Positions 46,089-55,762 are shown, counted from the stretch's first letter. The stretch is DNA of 64,000 nucleotides from Pseudomonadales bacterium (GCA_028280345.1 JANQLY010000010.1:124001-188000), one strand, 5' to 3'. The notes: generated from the sequence alone by a model not told the origin. Made by a program: numbers and translations.

Positions 46089-47065
46089 GTGAAAATGAAA
46101 TCAGCGATACGCAATGGCAAAGTGCAGTAGAAGCTATCCAGAAATTGCAAGTGCGCATTAATACCAGTCTCAAGGGACAAGCAGCGGTAGTGGATCAGGT
46201 ACTGGTCGCCCTGCTGTCCAACGGCCATGTGTTAATAGAAGGTGTGCCCGGGCTCGGTAAAACCCTGCTGGTGCGCATTCTTGCAAGTTGCTTTAACGGC
46301 AGTTTCAAGCGAATCCAGTTTACGCCTGACCTGATGCCGGCCGATATCACCGGACACGCACTTTACGATATGAAGGAAGGACAGTTTCGCATCCGCCGCG
46401 GCCCGGTATTTACCAACCTGTTACTTGCTGATGAGATTAATCGTTCTCCAGCCAAAACTCAGGCGGCTTTGCTTGAAGTCATGCAGGAACAGCAAGTTAC
46501 AATTGAAGGTAAGGCCCAGGCATTACCCAAACCGTTTATGGTACTGGCCACCCAGAACCCGATAGAGCAGGAAGGCACCTATCCGCTACCCGAAGCTGAA
46601 CTCGATCGCTTTTTAATGAAAATTTTTATTGGCTACCCTTCGGCGGAAGAAGAAATTAACCTGACCAAAATGGTAACCTCGGAAATTAACGACGGCGGTT
46701 TTCTTAATGAAGAAGAGCCGTTGTTGAGTGCCGAGCAAATCACGACGCTGCAAAAAATTATTCCAAAAATTATTGTCGATGACGAAGTCATGGCCTATGC
46801 CGTACGCCTGGTGCGTGCCACACGGGAAAATACCGCTATCGTTAATGGTGCGGGCCCGCGTGCCTCAATTGCCCTGATTCGCTGTGCGCGGGCGCGGGCC
46901 TTGATGCGTGGTGAGAGTTTTGTATTGCCCGATGATGTGAAAGCCATGGCTCTGCCGGTGATGCGTCACCGCATCACATTATCGGCAGATATGGAAATGG
47001 AAGGCATGACTGCTGACCAGATCCTTGGCCGCATTCTCGATACCATTGATGCGCCGCGTTTATGA
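46085..47065 (+). CDS. MoxR-family AAA+ ATPase
   Basis: A 326-residue AAA+ ATPase. Walker A GVPGLGKTLLV, Walker B LLLADEINRSPAKTQ, sensor 1 ATQNPIEQEGTYPLPEAELDRF, and the C-terminal lid with RASIALIRCARARALM. MoxR proteins act as chaperone-like activators for partner proteins with VWA or DUF58 domains; the DUF58 gene follows with a 4-base overlap. Confidence 0.95.
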   Translation: MSENEISDTQWQSAVEAIQKLQVRINTSLKGQAAVVDQVLVALLSNGHVLIEGVPGLGKTLLVRILASCFNGSFKRIQFTPDLMPADITGHALYDMKEGQFRIRRGPVFTNLLLADEINRSPAKTQAALLEVMQEQQVTIEGKAQALPKPFMVLATQNPIEQEGTYPLPEAELDRFLMKIFIGYPSAEEEINLTKMVTSEINDGGFLNEEEPLLSAEQITTLQKIIPKIIVDDEVMAYAVRLVRATRENTAIVNGAGPRASIALIRCARARALMRGESFVLPDDVKAMALPVMRHRITLSADMEMEGMTADQILGRILDTIDAPRL

Positions 47066-48390
47066 GGCCATCAAAACGCACCCTTGTTCTGATTGCCAGC
47101 TGGATGGCGTTTGCGCTGGTGTCAGGCCTGTCAGAATTCTGGTTGCCCGAGCCCTGGCCGGATTGGCTGGAGTTTGCCGCACGTGGTGCAGGATTGTTAC
47201 TCGCGCTTGCTTTTCTGTGTGACTTTTTTTCGCGGCGTTGGGCTTGTCAGATTGATGCTGAGCGTATCTTGCCGGGTAGTCTCGCGCTTAATGCCCCCAA
47301 CACTGTGACGCTGAAAATAACCCGGCTTGACCGGGGCGCACGCACGATAACCGTAACGGATCATTTTCCACAACAGGTAGATTGCCACGAACTGCCCGCC
47401 ACCCTGAAGTTAAACGACGAGGGTGCGACGCTGAAGTACAAGGTTTATCCGACCAAACGCGGTGACGCGACCTTTGGCAAGATTGAGCTGCAAGTGCGTT
47501 CGGTACTCGGATTGTGGGACTTTTTTATTCGCTGTGGCTATGAGCAGTCCATTCGCGTTTATCCTGACTTTGCTGCGATTGTAAACTTTGAGGCACTGGG
47601 CAAGGATCAACAGGTTGGCCAGATGGGTATTCATATTTTACAGCGTCGCGGCGAAGGCCTTGATTTTCATCAGCTGCGGGAGTTTCGCGTCGGTGATTCA
47701 CTGCGCCAGGTCGACTGGAAAGCAACATCGCGTCTGCGTAAACCGATTTCCCGCGAGTATCAGGATGAGCGCGACCAGGATATTATTTTTCTTATGGACT
47801 GCGGTCGTCGTATGCATACCAAGGACGGACAACTCAGTCATTTCGACCATACGCTTAATGCATTTTTGTTGATGAGTTATATTGCACTGCGTCAGGGAGA
47901 TGCGGTCGGACTGATGACCTTTGCCGGACAGGAACGCTGGGTGCCACCGCTCAAAGGTAAAGAGAATCTCAGTCTGTTGTTAAATCGTGTCTATGACCTG
48001 CACAGTACCACCGAAGCGAGTGACTATTTACGGGCTGCACAGCAACTGACTGATCGCTTTCGCAAACGCTCACTGGTTATTGTAGTAACTAATATTCGCG
48101 AAGAGGATGATGATGATCTACAAGCAGCGGTTGCATTATTAAAACGCTATCACCTTGTGATGGTGGCAAGCCTGCGCGAAGGTATTGTCGAGAGCAGCCT
48201 TAACAAGCCAATACGCCATTTTGATGATGCGCTGTTACACAGCAGTGCGGCAGGTTGGCAATATCAACGTCAGCAAGTACTTGAACGTTTGCGTCATAAA
48301 GGCGTGATTATTGCAGACTCTTTGCCACATACGATGCAGATAGCGCTTGTTAATGAATACTATGCATTAAAAAGAAGCGGTCGTTTTTAA
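47062..48390 (+). CDS. DUF58 domain protein (VWA-like), MoxR partner
   Basis: A 442-residue protein with two N-terminal membrane helices (about 8-50), a beta-rich periplasm-like region, and the DUF58 motif GEGLDFHQLREFRVGDSLRQVDW (quoted in part: REFRVGDSLRQVDWKAT, about 210-225). A VWA-like metal site may be present in IIFLMDCGRRM. Encoded directly after moxR with overlapping codons, the usual pairing. Confidence 0.92.
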   Translation: MRPSKRTLVLIASWMAFALVSGLSEFWLPEPWPDWLEFAARGAGLLLALAFLCDFFSRRWACQIDAERILPGSLALNAPNTVTLKITRLDRGARTITVTDHFPQQVDCHELPATLKLNDEGATLKYKVYPTKRGDATFGKIELQVRSVLGLWDFFIRCGYEQSIRVYPDFAAIVNFEALGKDQQVGQMGIHILQRRGEGLDFHQLREFRVGDSLRQVDWKATSRLRKPISREYQDERDQDIIFLMDCGRRMHTKDGQLSHFDHTLNAFLLMSYIALRQGDAVGLMTFAGQERWVPPLKGKENLSLLLNRVYDLHSTTEASDYLRAAQQLTDRFRKRSLVIVVTNIREEDDDDLQAAVALLKRYHLVMVASLREGIVESSLNKPIRHFDDALLHSSAAGWQYQRQQVLERLRHKGVIIADSLPHTMQIALVNEYYALKRSGRF

Positions 48391-48393
48391 GCA

Positions 48394-49599
48394 ATGGAAA
48401 ACAGCCGCCTTTTACAACCGATCTGTCTTCTTGTGGTTGTTGCAGGTGTACTGTTTGTTTATGTCGTTGTTAATATTTATCAGACCGGCTTTGCGGACTT
48501 TCCAATTTTTATCAAAGCAACGCAACATTTTGTTGCTACGGGAGAGTTATATCCAAAAGATTTAAGCCTCTATGGCCCTGCAGCGGCTATTTATAAGTAT
48601 CCACCGACTTTGTCATTGCTGATTCTGTGCTTACTTAAACTGGGTTTTGGTAAAAAAATCATTTTGCTGTTTTTCTTTGCTGTGCAGTTGATTGTCTATG
48701 TCGGATCGCTATGGCTTGCAATTAAACTGTTAAAACCAGAAAAAAGCCACGCATTATTTATTACTTTACTGCTTCTTGTTTCACTACTTCATGCACCGTT
48801 TTTTGAGACCCTGCACGGCCTGCAATTGGAAACGTTCATCCTGTTCTTTGTTTTACTGGCACTGCAAAGTTTTCAACAACAGAAAATGCTGGCCACCGGT
48901 TTAATATTAGCCGTGCCGGTAATGCTAAAAATCTACCCGCTATTTTTGCTGCCGTGGTTTATCTATCGCGGCGGGAAAAATATTCTGTTTGGCTTTCTAA
49001 TCGGTAGCGGCGTTGTTGTCGCGTTATCCATGGTGGCTTTTGGTATTGAAGAAAATACCTGGTTTTATTCTGTATTGTTACCGGAAATGCTCTCGGAAAA
49101 AGCCCTGTTGATTAATGAAAATATGAACCTTGCGCGTTATTTTCGCGAGATTCCCTGGGTAAATGCCGCTACCGCTTTACTTTGTTCAAAGCTGGTTTTT
49201 GTTGGTTTTCTTGCTTATTTTGTTTTTACGATGGCTAAAAATAACTACCTTAAAATAGGAAGTGACATAGAAATTGAACTATCGCTAATGGTTGTGCTAT
49301 TAATGCTCGCGATAACAAATAGCTGGTCGAACTATCAACTGTTACTATTGCTGCCGCTATGGGTGGCGATTAAATCTTGCACAAACGGTAGCGCAAATAA
49401 AGTAATAATCACGCTACTATGTGCAACAGTGCTATTGCTGTTTTTTTCGGAAAACTACCGCATTCACAACTTGCTATGGTTGCCGGAAAGTTTGCATAAC
49501 GGTTTGGTAAACTTGCGCGGTATAGTGCCCGTTATGCTTATAGTATGTCTGCTATTAATAAAAGTACAAATTAATCAAGGCGCTAAAAAGCTAACCTGA
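48394..49599 (+). CDS. Glycosyltransferase family 87-like (DUF2029) membrane protein
   Basis: A 401-residue multi-pass protein with about ten hydrophobic helices. The conserved acidic residue of polyprenyl-phosphate-dependent mannosyltransferases is likely the Asp in FADFPIFIKA after helix 1. The later FETLHGLQLETFILFF and MLKIYPLFLLPW also fit GT87. It starts 3 bases after the DUF58 stop, so it probably belongs to the same transcript. The sugar and acceptor are unknown. Confidence 0.82.
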   Translation: MENSRLLQPICLLVVVAGVLFVYVVVNIYQTGFADFPIFIKATQHFVATGELYPKDLSLYGPAAAIYKYPPTLSLLILCLLKLGFGKKIILLFFFAVQLIVYVGSLWLAIKLLKPEKSHALFITLLLLVSLLHAPFFETLHGLQLETFILFFVLLALQSFQQQKMLATGLILAVPVMLKIYPLFLLPWFIYRGGKNILFGFLIGSGVVVALSMVAFGIEENTWFYSVLLPEMLSEKALLINENMNLARYFREIPWVNAATALLCSKLVFVGFLAYFVFTMAKNNYLKIGSDIEIELSLMVVLLMLAITNSWSNYQLLLLLPLWVAIKSCTNGSANKVIITLLCATVLLLFFSENYRIHNLLWLPESLHNGLVNLRGIVPVMLIVCLLLIKVQINQGAKKLT

Positions 49600-49613
49600 A
49601 CAGACCACTGGCT

Positions 49614-50273
49614 TTATCGCGCCATTTCCAGCACTTTATCCACGAGTTTGTTAATGCCCTCTGCGGCTTCTGAAATACGCCCGGCCAGCATATAGGCTGG
49701 TGTAGTAACGAGTTTGTTCTCTGTATCAATACAAAACTCACTTACCGGGCATTGCTGGTGGTCACCACCCATGGTATTAATTGCAGCAGCCGTATCGGCA
49801 TCATTACCGATTGTACATCTTACGCCTTCACCGCAAATCGCAGCGGACATGGCCGGTGCAATACAGATCAAACCTATCGGTTTGCCTGCCTTGTGCATGG
49901 CCTGGGCAAAATACAGAAAATCTGCCTGCACACGCATCTCGGCACCATTCACGGCGAAGTCGCTGAGGTTTTTTGCTGCGCCAAAGCCACCGGGAACAAT
50001 TAGTGCATCAAAGTCTTCTTCTTTCGCTTCGGTAAGTGGCTTGATATTACCGCGTGCGAGGCGCGCGGCTTCAACAAGGACATTGCGGCTTTCATCGGCC
50101 ATCTCTTCACCCGTGGCATGGTTAATAACATGCATCTGCGGGATGTCCGGGGCAAAGCACTGTACATCGGCGTCACTCTGGTCGAGACGCAGCAAGGTCA
50201 GGGTGGCTTCATAAATTTCCGAGCCGTCGTAAACGCCACAGCCGGATAACACTACTGCTACTTTCTTGCTCAT
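49614..50273 (-). CDS. elbB: ElbB, DJ-1/PfpI-superfamily glyoxalase
   Basis: A 219-residue protein of the class I glutamine amidotransferase-like/DJ-1 superfamily. VVLSGCGVYDGSEIYEA at the N terminus, DALIVPGGFGAAKNL, and the nucleophile elbow GLICIAPAM are visible. E. coli ElbB shows low glyoxalase activity and was linked to isoprenoid synthesis; the physiological role is unclear. Convergent with the GT87 gene. Confidence 0.94.
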   Translation of the reverse strand: MSKKVAVVLSGCGVYDGSEIYEATLTLLRLDQSDADVQCFAPDIPQMHVINHATGEEMADESRNVLVEAARLARGNIKPLTEAKEEDFDALIVPGGFGAAKNLSDFAVNGAEMRVQADFLYFAQAMHKAGKPIGLICIAPAMSAAICGEGVRCTIGNDADTAAAINTMGGDHQQCPVSEFCIDTENKLVTTPAYMLAGRISEAAEGINKLVDKVLEMAR

Positions 50274-50318
50274 AATGGAATTCCCTGCATATCAGGTGGA
50301 TTGGGTTAAATAATATGG

Positions 50319-51458
50319 TCAGGCAACAACGCCACTATCGTGCAGCTCGTTGCACGCGCTCTCACTATAACCGAGCTCTTGTAGTATTTCATCTGTATTG
50401 GCACCGAGTCCCACAGGCTTGCTGATATGATTATTTTCTGTACGGCTAAAGCGTGGCACGGGGCGCGGTTGCCAGACATCGTTATCTTCAACAAAGGTTC
50501 CGCGCGCCTGATGTTGCGGGTGATGTCTCACTTCACTCATGGTGAGAACCGGATAACAGCAGGCATTGCTGCCCTCAAAAACCGCTGCCCACTCATCGCG
50601 AGTTTTGGTTGCAATTACTGTGGCGAAGCGCGCTTTCATGGCCGGCCATTGCGCGGTGTCGTGTTGATCCGGCAAGTCGCTATCGGCAAGGCCGAGTCCC
50701 GCAAGCAGCTCGGTATAGAAGGGTGCTTCTATCGCACCAATGGCGACGTATTTGCCATCAGCGGTTTCATAAACATTGTAGAATGGCGCGCCGCTGTCGA
50801 TCAGGTTGGTACCGGGTTGCTCCGACCAGTAACCTACCTGCTGTGCGGCAAATATCGGTGTCATCAGGTGGGCGGCGCCTTCGACGATAGCGGCATCAAT
50901 GACCTGCCCCTGGCCAGAGCGGCTGGTTTCAAACAGCGCAGAAACCATGCCGAGAGCGAGAAACTGACTGCCTCCGGCAAAGTCTCCGACCAGTTGCAAG
51001 GGCACAGCGGGCTTTTCATTGACCCTGGCTATCGGGTGCAAGGCGCCGGCAATGGCAATGTAATTGAGGTCGTGCCCGGTCTTGTCTGCAAGCGGTCCGT
51101 CCTGTCCCCAACCGGTCATGCGTCCATAGACAAGCCGGGGATTGCGCTCAAGACAAATATCCGGTCCGAGCCCGAGCCTTTCCATCACGCCGGGCCGAAA
51201 GCCTTCAATCAAACCATCCGCTAAGGTAATCAGTTGCAGTGCGAGATCCTTGCCTCGGGCCGTTTTCAAATCGATACAAATGCAGCGCTTGTTGCGGTTC
51301 AATAAATCGAACTTGCCGGGATAGCTATGTATGCCGCCACCAGGCCGTTCTATGCGAATCACCTCTGCTCCCATATCGGCGAGTAACATGCTTGCATAGG
51401 GAGCCGGGCCCACATTGACCATTTCTACGAGCTTTACACCGCGTAAAGGGCCTGCCAT
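50319..51458 (-). CDS. Alpha-methylacyl-CoA racemase-like (CoA transferase family III)
   Basis: A 379-residue CaiB/BaiF-fold protein. The N terminus (GVKLVEMVNVGPAPYASMLLADMGAEVIRIERP, quoted here only in parts as VGPAPYASMLLADMGAEV) and the catalytic pair expected in racemases, His-Asp in KTGHDLNYIAIAGAL and Asp in LVGDFAGGSQF, favour alpha-methylacyl-CoA racemase over a formyl-CoA-type transferase. This would interconvert 2-methyl-branched acyl-CoA epimers in lipid or sterol breakdown. No other catabolic genes are adjacent, so the substrate is open. Confidence 0.85.
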   Translation of the reverse strand: MAGPLRGVKLVEMVNVGPAPYASMLLADMGAEVIRIERPGGGIHSYPGKFDLLNRNKRCICIDLKTARGKDLALQLITLADGLIEGFRPGVMERLGLGPDICLERNPRLVYGRMTGWGQDGPLADKTGHDLNYIAIAGALHPIARVNEKPAVPLQLVGDFAGGSQFLALGMVSALFETSRSGQGQVIDAAIVEGAAHLMTPIFAAQQVGYWSEQPGTNLIDSGAPFYNVYETADGKYVAIGAIEAPFYTELLAGLGLADSDLPDQHDTAQWPAMKARFATVIATKTRDEWAAVFEGSNACCYPVLTMSEVRHHPQHQARGTFVEDNDVWQPRPVPRFSRTENNHISKPVGLGANTDEILQELGYSESACNELHDSGVVA

Positions 51459-51610
51459 AAAAGGTTCTCCGTCAAGCTGTTAGCATTGAAATACAATTGA
51501 TACTATAGGCGCTTGCCAATAAAAGAAAAGCTATGGATAACCGTGACTTCTGGTTGCGGTTGTCGATAAGGCTTGAGTAATGGCGATAACATAAACGGCG
51601 GGGAGTCTGT

Positions 51611-53161
51611 TTGAAACATTTTCTTTTTTCTATTGTGCTGGGCCTACTTGTATTGGTGGTCATTGCCGGTATGTTCTACATGGCGCTACCCATGCTGGAA
51701 TCCCGCTATGAGGAAAAAATTGTTGCACACCTCGCCGGGCAAATGACCGAGGAGCAAAAAAAGCACTACTACGAAACGCTGGTGCGAGATATGGCCGGCT
51801 TTTGGGAACCGGTACCTGAAGCGGATGTGGCGCGAGTTGGTCAGGCGAATACACAACAGATTTCCCATCAGGCTGAAGTGCAAATCAACAATGCGGGCAT
51901 GCGCAGTGAGAAGGACTATGGCCCGAAGCCATCCAATACCTATCGTATAGTCTGTCTCGGTGATTCGTTTGTTTTTGGCGAGGCGGGAAAAGAGCAGGAT
52001 CGCTTTTGTAATCAGATCGAAGATTTTTATCACGCAGAAAACATTAAGGTTGATGGCAAGCAAATAGAAACACTGGCGGTTGGACTTGGTAGCTGGACGA
52101 CCGTGCAGGAAATGGCCTATATGAAAAGCCGTTTGAGTGCCTATGACCCCGATCTTATCATTGTACTGTCGACGGAAAATGATATTACCTCAAGTTCCGC
52201 AGTTAACGGCAAAGGCTTTTTAACCGGCGCATTCAGTCCGGAATTTCGCGATATGGGTACTGGTATCTATCGCAATGTCCAGGGCGCAGAGTTTGGTTAT
52301 AACAACTACAATTTGTTGTCGTGGAATCTGTCGCCATTATCCGATCAACTGTGGCGTCGTTCTACTGCCTATATGAAAGAGCTAACCGGGCTACAACATC
52401 GCCGTGGCAAGAAAATTATTTTCTCTGTTCTCGATGTTGTGAAAAACTATTCGCGTAATTACCTTGATCACTATTATCAGGCTGACATTGATGCCCCGGT
52501 ATTTTTTGCCAACTATATGCGCAACAAACACACTACCTTGCCCCATGACAGTCATCCGAATCGCCGCGGTCACCGCATTATGGCTAATCACTATATCCAT
52601 GTACTCAATAAACTCGGCTGGATCGAAGTAAAAAATCTGCCAAAGCTGAATAAAAATCTGTCGATGGATATTAATCCTGAACTGGACAAGGAAGAACTTG
52701 TAGCGATAAAACAGAAAATGGTCGACAAAACCTTACGGGAAACGATCGTATTCGGCGAGTTCGATGCAATGACAATCAAGGCTATCCTTGGAGGTATCTT
52801 TCCGCAAAGCCGTGAAGGCAAGAGGCGCGATCTTATCTGGTCGGCGAACCAAAGCGCATTTTTAATGAAAAGCCCGTTGAATACGTCATCAAATGACAAG
52901 CCAAATTTTGAAATGGAAATTGATTTGCCAGCGCGAGCCGAGCTGTATCCAATGACTCTAACGTTGACCGTTAATGGCAAGCAGCAGAGGTTTCGTTTTA
53001 CGCCTGCAGATGTCGGCACACAAACCTTGCGTCTGGAGCAAGTGCCGCTGAATAACGAGTTTGGTGTGGTAGAGGTGATACTACAATCCGATACACATTT
53101 TACTACGATAACCGACCATCGTATGAAGAGCGTTGCGTTGGTGAAAGCAACGCTGCTTTAA
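51611..53161 (+). CDS. Membrane-anchored SGNH/GDSL hydrolase-like protein
   Basis: A 516-residue protein with an N-terminal membrane helix (about 5-28) and an SGNH hydrolase fold: block I CLGDSFVFGE with the nucleophile Ser at about 119, block II Gly in LAVGLGSWTT, block III Asn in LSTENDI, and block V DSHPNRRGH with His at about 315. A C-terminal beta-rich region of about 120 residues follows. TTG start with GGGGAG upstream. Such proteins often deacetylate or decorate surface sugars; the substrate is not known. Confidence 0.82.
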   Translation: MKHFLFSIVLGLLVLVVIAGMFYMALPMLESRYEEKIVAHLAGQMTEEQKKHYYETLVRDMAGFWEPVPEADVARVGQANTQQISHQAEVQINNAGMRSEKDYGPKPSNTYRIVCLGDSFVFGEAGKEQDRFCNQIEDFYHAENIKVDGKQIETLAVGLGSWTTVQEMAYMKSRLSAYDPDLIIVLSTENDITSSSAVNGKGFLTGAFSPEFRDMGTGIYRNVQGAEFGYNNYNLLSWNLSPLSDQLWRRSTAYMKELTGLQHRRGKKIIFSVLDVVKNYSRNYLDHYYQADIDAPVFFANYMRNKHTTLPHDSHPNRRGHRIMANHYIHVLNKLGWIEVKNLPKLNKNLSMDINPELDKEELVAIKQKMVDKTLRETIVFGEFDAMTIKAILGGIFPQSREGKRRDLIWSANQSAFLMKSPLNTSSNDKPNFEMEIDLPARAELYPMTLTLTVNGKQQRFRFTPADVGTQTLRLEQVPLNNEFGVVEVILQSDTHFTTITDHRMKSVALVKATLL

Positions 53162-53196
53162 CAAAATTTTATTTGAGCTATTAATTGAGGTAGTTT

Positions 53197-53649
53197 ATGA
53201 AAATGTTTACTGTCTATTTGTCCGGTGAGATTCACACCGACTGGCGTGAAGAAATAAAACAGGGCGCAAAGCAACACGGGCTCGATATTACTTTTCTATC
53301 CGCAGTGACTGACCACGAGGCAAGCGATGCTGCGGGTGATTTATTGCAGCACTCGGGAACAGAGTTGCCGAGCTTCTGGCGTGATCATCGCTCATCAAAG
53401 GTTAACAATATTCGCACCAAAACCGCTATTGAGCGTGCCGATCTTGTTGTTGTGCGTTTCGGGGATAAATACAAACAGTGGAATGCGGCGTTTGATGCGG
53501 GCTACTGTGCCGCGAAAGGTATTCCCTATATTACCCTGCACGCGGAAGAGATCGTACATGCTCTCAAAGAAGTGGATGCACAGGCGCTGGCCTGGGCGAC
53601 AACGACAGAGCAGGTAGTGGAAATTCTAAAATATACACTAAACACTTAA
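53197..53649 (+). CDS. ytoQ: YtoQ family protein
   Basis: A 150-residue protein matching the YtoQ family: TVYLSGEIHTDWREEI at the N terminus, LSAVTDHEASD, and a nucleoside 2-deoxyribosyltransferase-like fold with RTKTAIERADLVVVRFG and AAFDAGYCAAKGIPYI. The reaction catalysed is not established. TGAGGTAG lies before the ATG. It starts 35 bases after the SGNH gene and may share its transcript. Confidence 0.9.
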   Translation: MKMFTVYLSGEIHTDWREEIKQGAKQHGLDITFLSAVTDHEASDAAGDLLQHSGTELPSFWRDHRSSKVNNIRTKTAIERADLVVVRFGDKYKQWNAAFDAGYCAAKGIPYITLHAEEIVHALKEVDAQALAWATTTEQVVEILKYTLNT

Positions 53650-53698
53650 CCTGTAATGGTTTAAACCTGTCCGTCGTCGGGCAACAAGAAAATTTTAT

Positions 53699-54118
53699 CT
53701 ACTGAGTTTGCAGAGTAGACATGGCTTGCTGGATATTATTCATAATCACAGCGGTTGCTTTCTGGTTTACCTCAGGTGATTTCTTGACAAATGACTGACC
53801 TATCGGACTGCCAAAAAAATCTACAATGGCTTGTAATTCTTCAACCGTATAGGACTCAACATAAATGGCTATCATGGGTTCGATCAGGGCATCCCAGCTC
53901 ATCGCTTCTCTAAAATAGTTTTTAAACTGGTCATTATTCAGGGAAGGATTACTGGAAAAATTGGCAATATAGGATTCAACAACCAGCTCATGATTTTTCT
54001 TTGCTTCGGTAACTTCAAGCATTTCAAGCACTAAATCTCTTTTTTCATCGCCCTGTTCAGCAAACACTGAAAATGAACTGGCCATCAGAATGGCAAATAA
54101 AATAATAACTTTCTTCAT
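53699..54118 (-). CDS. DUF2059 secreted protein
   Basis: A 139-residue protein with a cleavable signal peptide (KKVIILFAILMASSFSVFA) and an all-helical DUF2059 domain (ELQAIVDFFGSPIGQSFVKK is the typical segment). GGGAGA precedes the ATG. The longer frame upstream to 54220 lacks a signal and is rejected. The function of DUF2059 is unknown. Confidence 0.87.
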   Translation of the reverse strand: MKKVIILFAILMASSFSVFAEQGDEKRDLVLEMLEVTEAKKNHELVVESYIANFSSNPSLNNDQFKNYFREAMSWDALIEPMIAIYVESYTVEELQAIVDFFGSPIGQSFVKKSPEVNQKATAVIMNNIQQAMSTLQTQ

Positions 54119-54220
54119 GGAATCTCCCTGGATTGTTGGTGTGCCAGCCGAATAAACTGATAGGCAGGCAATTGAATGGTTACTGCCGCAAAACAGCGTA
54201 ACATATTTGGCGACAGACAA

Positions 54221-54586
54221 TTATGTTTGTTTGATATTTTGCTCTTGCTGTTTGCTATCAGGCCAGAAAAACGCGGTAAGGCCGAATAAAGCAATAAAGA
54301 ACAGGCAAATAGCGATAACCTGGTTACTCTCCGACAGATGAAAAGAACCCCCGATATTGGCGGCGATAAGCAATAACAAAAAAGCAGCCAGTGACAAGAT
54401 ACCGAGCAAAATGCCCAAGGCTTTCGCTGCGGGATTTAGCCTCTCAAAAAACACCGAAGCAGCAATGACAAGGGATATAGCAATCACGGTCAACGGCCAG
54501 AAACTGATACCAAAAATGTAGATACCGTATAGACATGTCAGGCATGAAGTGACAGCAGTTAAAATTCGGAAAAGTTTGCTCAGCAT
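54221..54586 (-). CDS. Small four-helix membrane protein
   Basis: A 121-residue protein with four hydrophobic segments (about 5-27, 30-48, 55-80 and 88-108) and a charged, Gln-rich C terminus. No family recognised. It precedes the DUF2059 gene on the same strand with a gap of about 100 bases. Confidence 0.7.
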   Translation of the reverse strand: MLSKLFRILTAVTSCLTCLYGIYIFGISFWPLTVIAISLVIAASVFFERLNPAAKALGILLGILSLAAFLLLLIAANIGGSFHLSESNQVIAICLFFIALFGLTAFFWPDSKQQEQNIKQT

Positions 54587-54646
54587 AGCAATATTCTACA
54601 CTGCCTTGAGTTTGTCTTTAACTATCCATAGATCATTGTTCAGCGT

Positions 54647-54685
54647 GGCTATTTCTATAGTAAATATCTATTTCAGCAAATAGCC
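54647..54685. repeat. Inverted repeat at the left edge of the accessory region
   Basis: Perfect 8-base arms GGCTATTT (54647-54654) and AAATAGCC (54678-54685) around an AT-rich loop. It lies in the 155-base gap before the possible effector gene. It could be a terminator without T-run or a recombination scar. Confidence 0.4.
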
Positions 54686-54741
54686 GCTCTGCTGCTAAAT
54701 GATAGCTCCGCGAATCTGCATAAGATGTATAAGTGTACGTC

Positions 54742-55707
54742 TCATAAAGCCATGGCGCCAACTTCTGCAGCGTCAGCCACTACATCTGCTGCTTCACCCA
54801 GATCAGCGGTATCAGCAGCGGCACTGCTACCTCCCCGTACAGCGGAACGTGCAGCAGCGTCATCAAGGCTGGATGAAGATGACGCGGAAGAAACAGACGC
54901 GCGACGAGCGGCCTGCTCATCAAGGTCAGGGAATTGATAACTCGACCCAAACCTTTGGTTTAATGGATCAAAACGGGCCTGGAATTGACGTTTAACACTC
55001 GCGTGGGCTTGCTGTTGGTGTGCTTCCGAGCCGGTCAGATAGCGACTTAGCCCGGCTCTTGATCGCGGACTCATCGGAACCGTAAACGAAACCGGATCGG
55101 TGTCACCTAACTCGGCTTCGCGAACCGGTTTGGCAGCACCATGGTGTACAAAGGCATCGTTGTTACCTATTCCCAACAAACGGTGATAGTCCATGTCTGG
55201 CATCGCAAACCCGCTGCCACCTTCCTTGCCGATAACATGAACATAATTTTCTGTTTGTTCCGGAAAATATTGTCCCATCACGTTAGGGCCGCCCGCATAA
55301 ATAGCACTCGGGTCATGGGTAGAGCCGACACCTCCCATGCCACCATAGGCGACTCTGGTTGAAGGGTTTTGTGGGTGGCTAAGGGGCAGTAAACCTTTTT
55401 CAGCAATATTGGCTCTGGCAGCTTCGCTCTCGGTTTTATGTAGCAGAGGTTTAAGTGGCTGGCCCAATCGTCTGTCGAGTTCCTGCTGATGCGCCGCGAC
55501 AGAGCGGGCACGTTTTTCCTCAACCGCAGAGCGCATACTTGCGTTATATATCGTGTGGGATCTGGGCCTGCGACCGATGGGCTGATGCGGCTCCGGGCCA
55601 ACCGGAGAAGCCGGTCGATGACTGCTTCCCGCTGCGCGTGCTTCTGCTATGGCCTGGCTCAACAGGCTTACAGGCTTACCTGCGCCATGGTCGTCACCTG
55701 CTGCCAT
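54742..55707 (-). CDS. Possible ADP-ribosyltransferase-fold effector, uncharacterised
   Basis: A 321-residue soluble protein I cannot assign to a named family. The N-terminal 85 residues are polar and Arg/Ala-rich. The centre begins with LLHKTESEAARANIAEKGL (His at about 90), which resembles the first conserved block of ADP-ribosyltransferase-like folds (aromatic/Leu-His-x-Thr followed by an Ile-x-x-x-Gly-Leu helix end). A Gly-rich middle follows (about 119-170). The C-terminal 60 residues are low-complexity Ser/Ala/Asp. No signal peptide. GGGAGAG supports the ATG. It neighbours IS and Rhs remnants, so a horizontally acquired toxin or effector is an inference. Confidence 0.65.
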   Translation of the reverse strand: MAAGDDHGAGKPVSLLSQAIAEARAAGSSHRPASPVGPEPHQPIGRRPRSHTIYNASMRSAVEEKRARSVAAHQQELDRRLGQPLKPLLHKTESEAARANIAEKGLLPLSHPQNPSTRVAYGGMGGVGSTHDPSAIYAGGPNVMGQYFPEQTENYVHVIGKEGGSGFAMPDMDYHRLLGIGNNDAFVHHGAAKPVREAELGDTDPVSFTVPMSPRSRAGLSRYLTGSEAHQQQAHASVKRQFQARFDPLNQRFGSSYQFPDLDEQAARRASVSSASSSSSLDDAAARSAVRGGSSAAADTADLGEAADVVADAAEVGAMAL

Positions 55708-55762
55708 TTCACTCTCCCGGGTTTCCCTGCGTTATTGATTGCTATTACCAATAGGATAATCT

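Noticed and set aside
50427-51224. 265-codon + strand ORF opposite the racemase-like gene
   Set aside because: Shadow frame of a conserved CoA-transferase-fold gene whose own motifs are intact.
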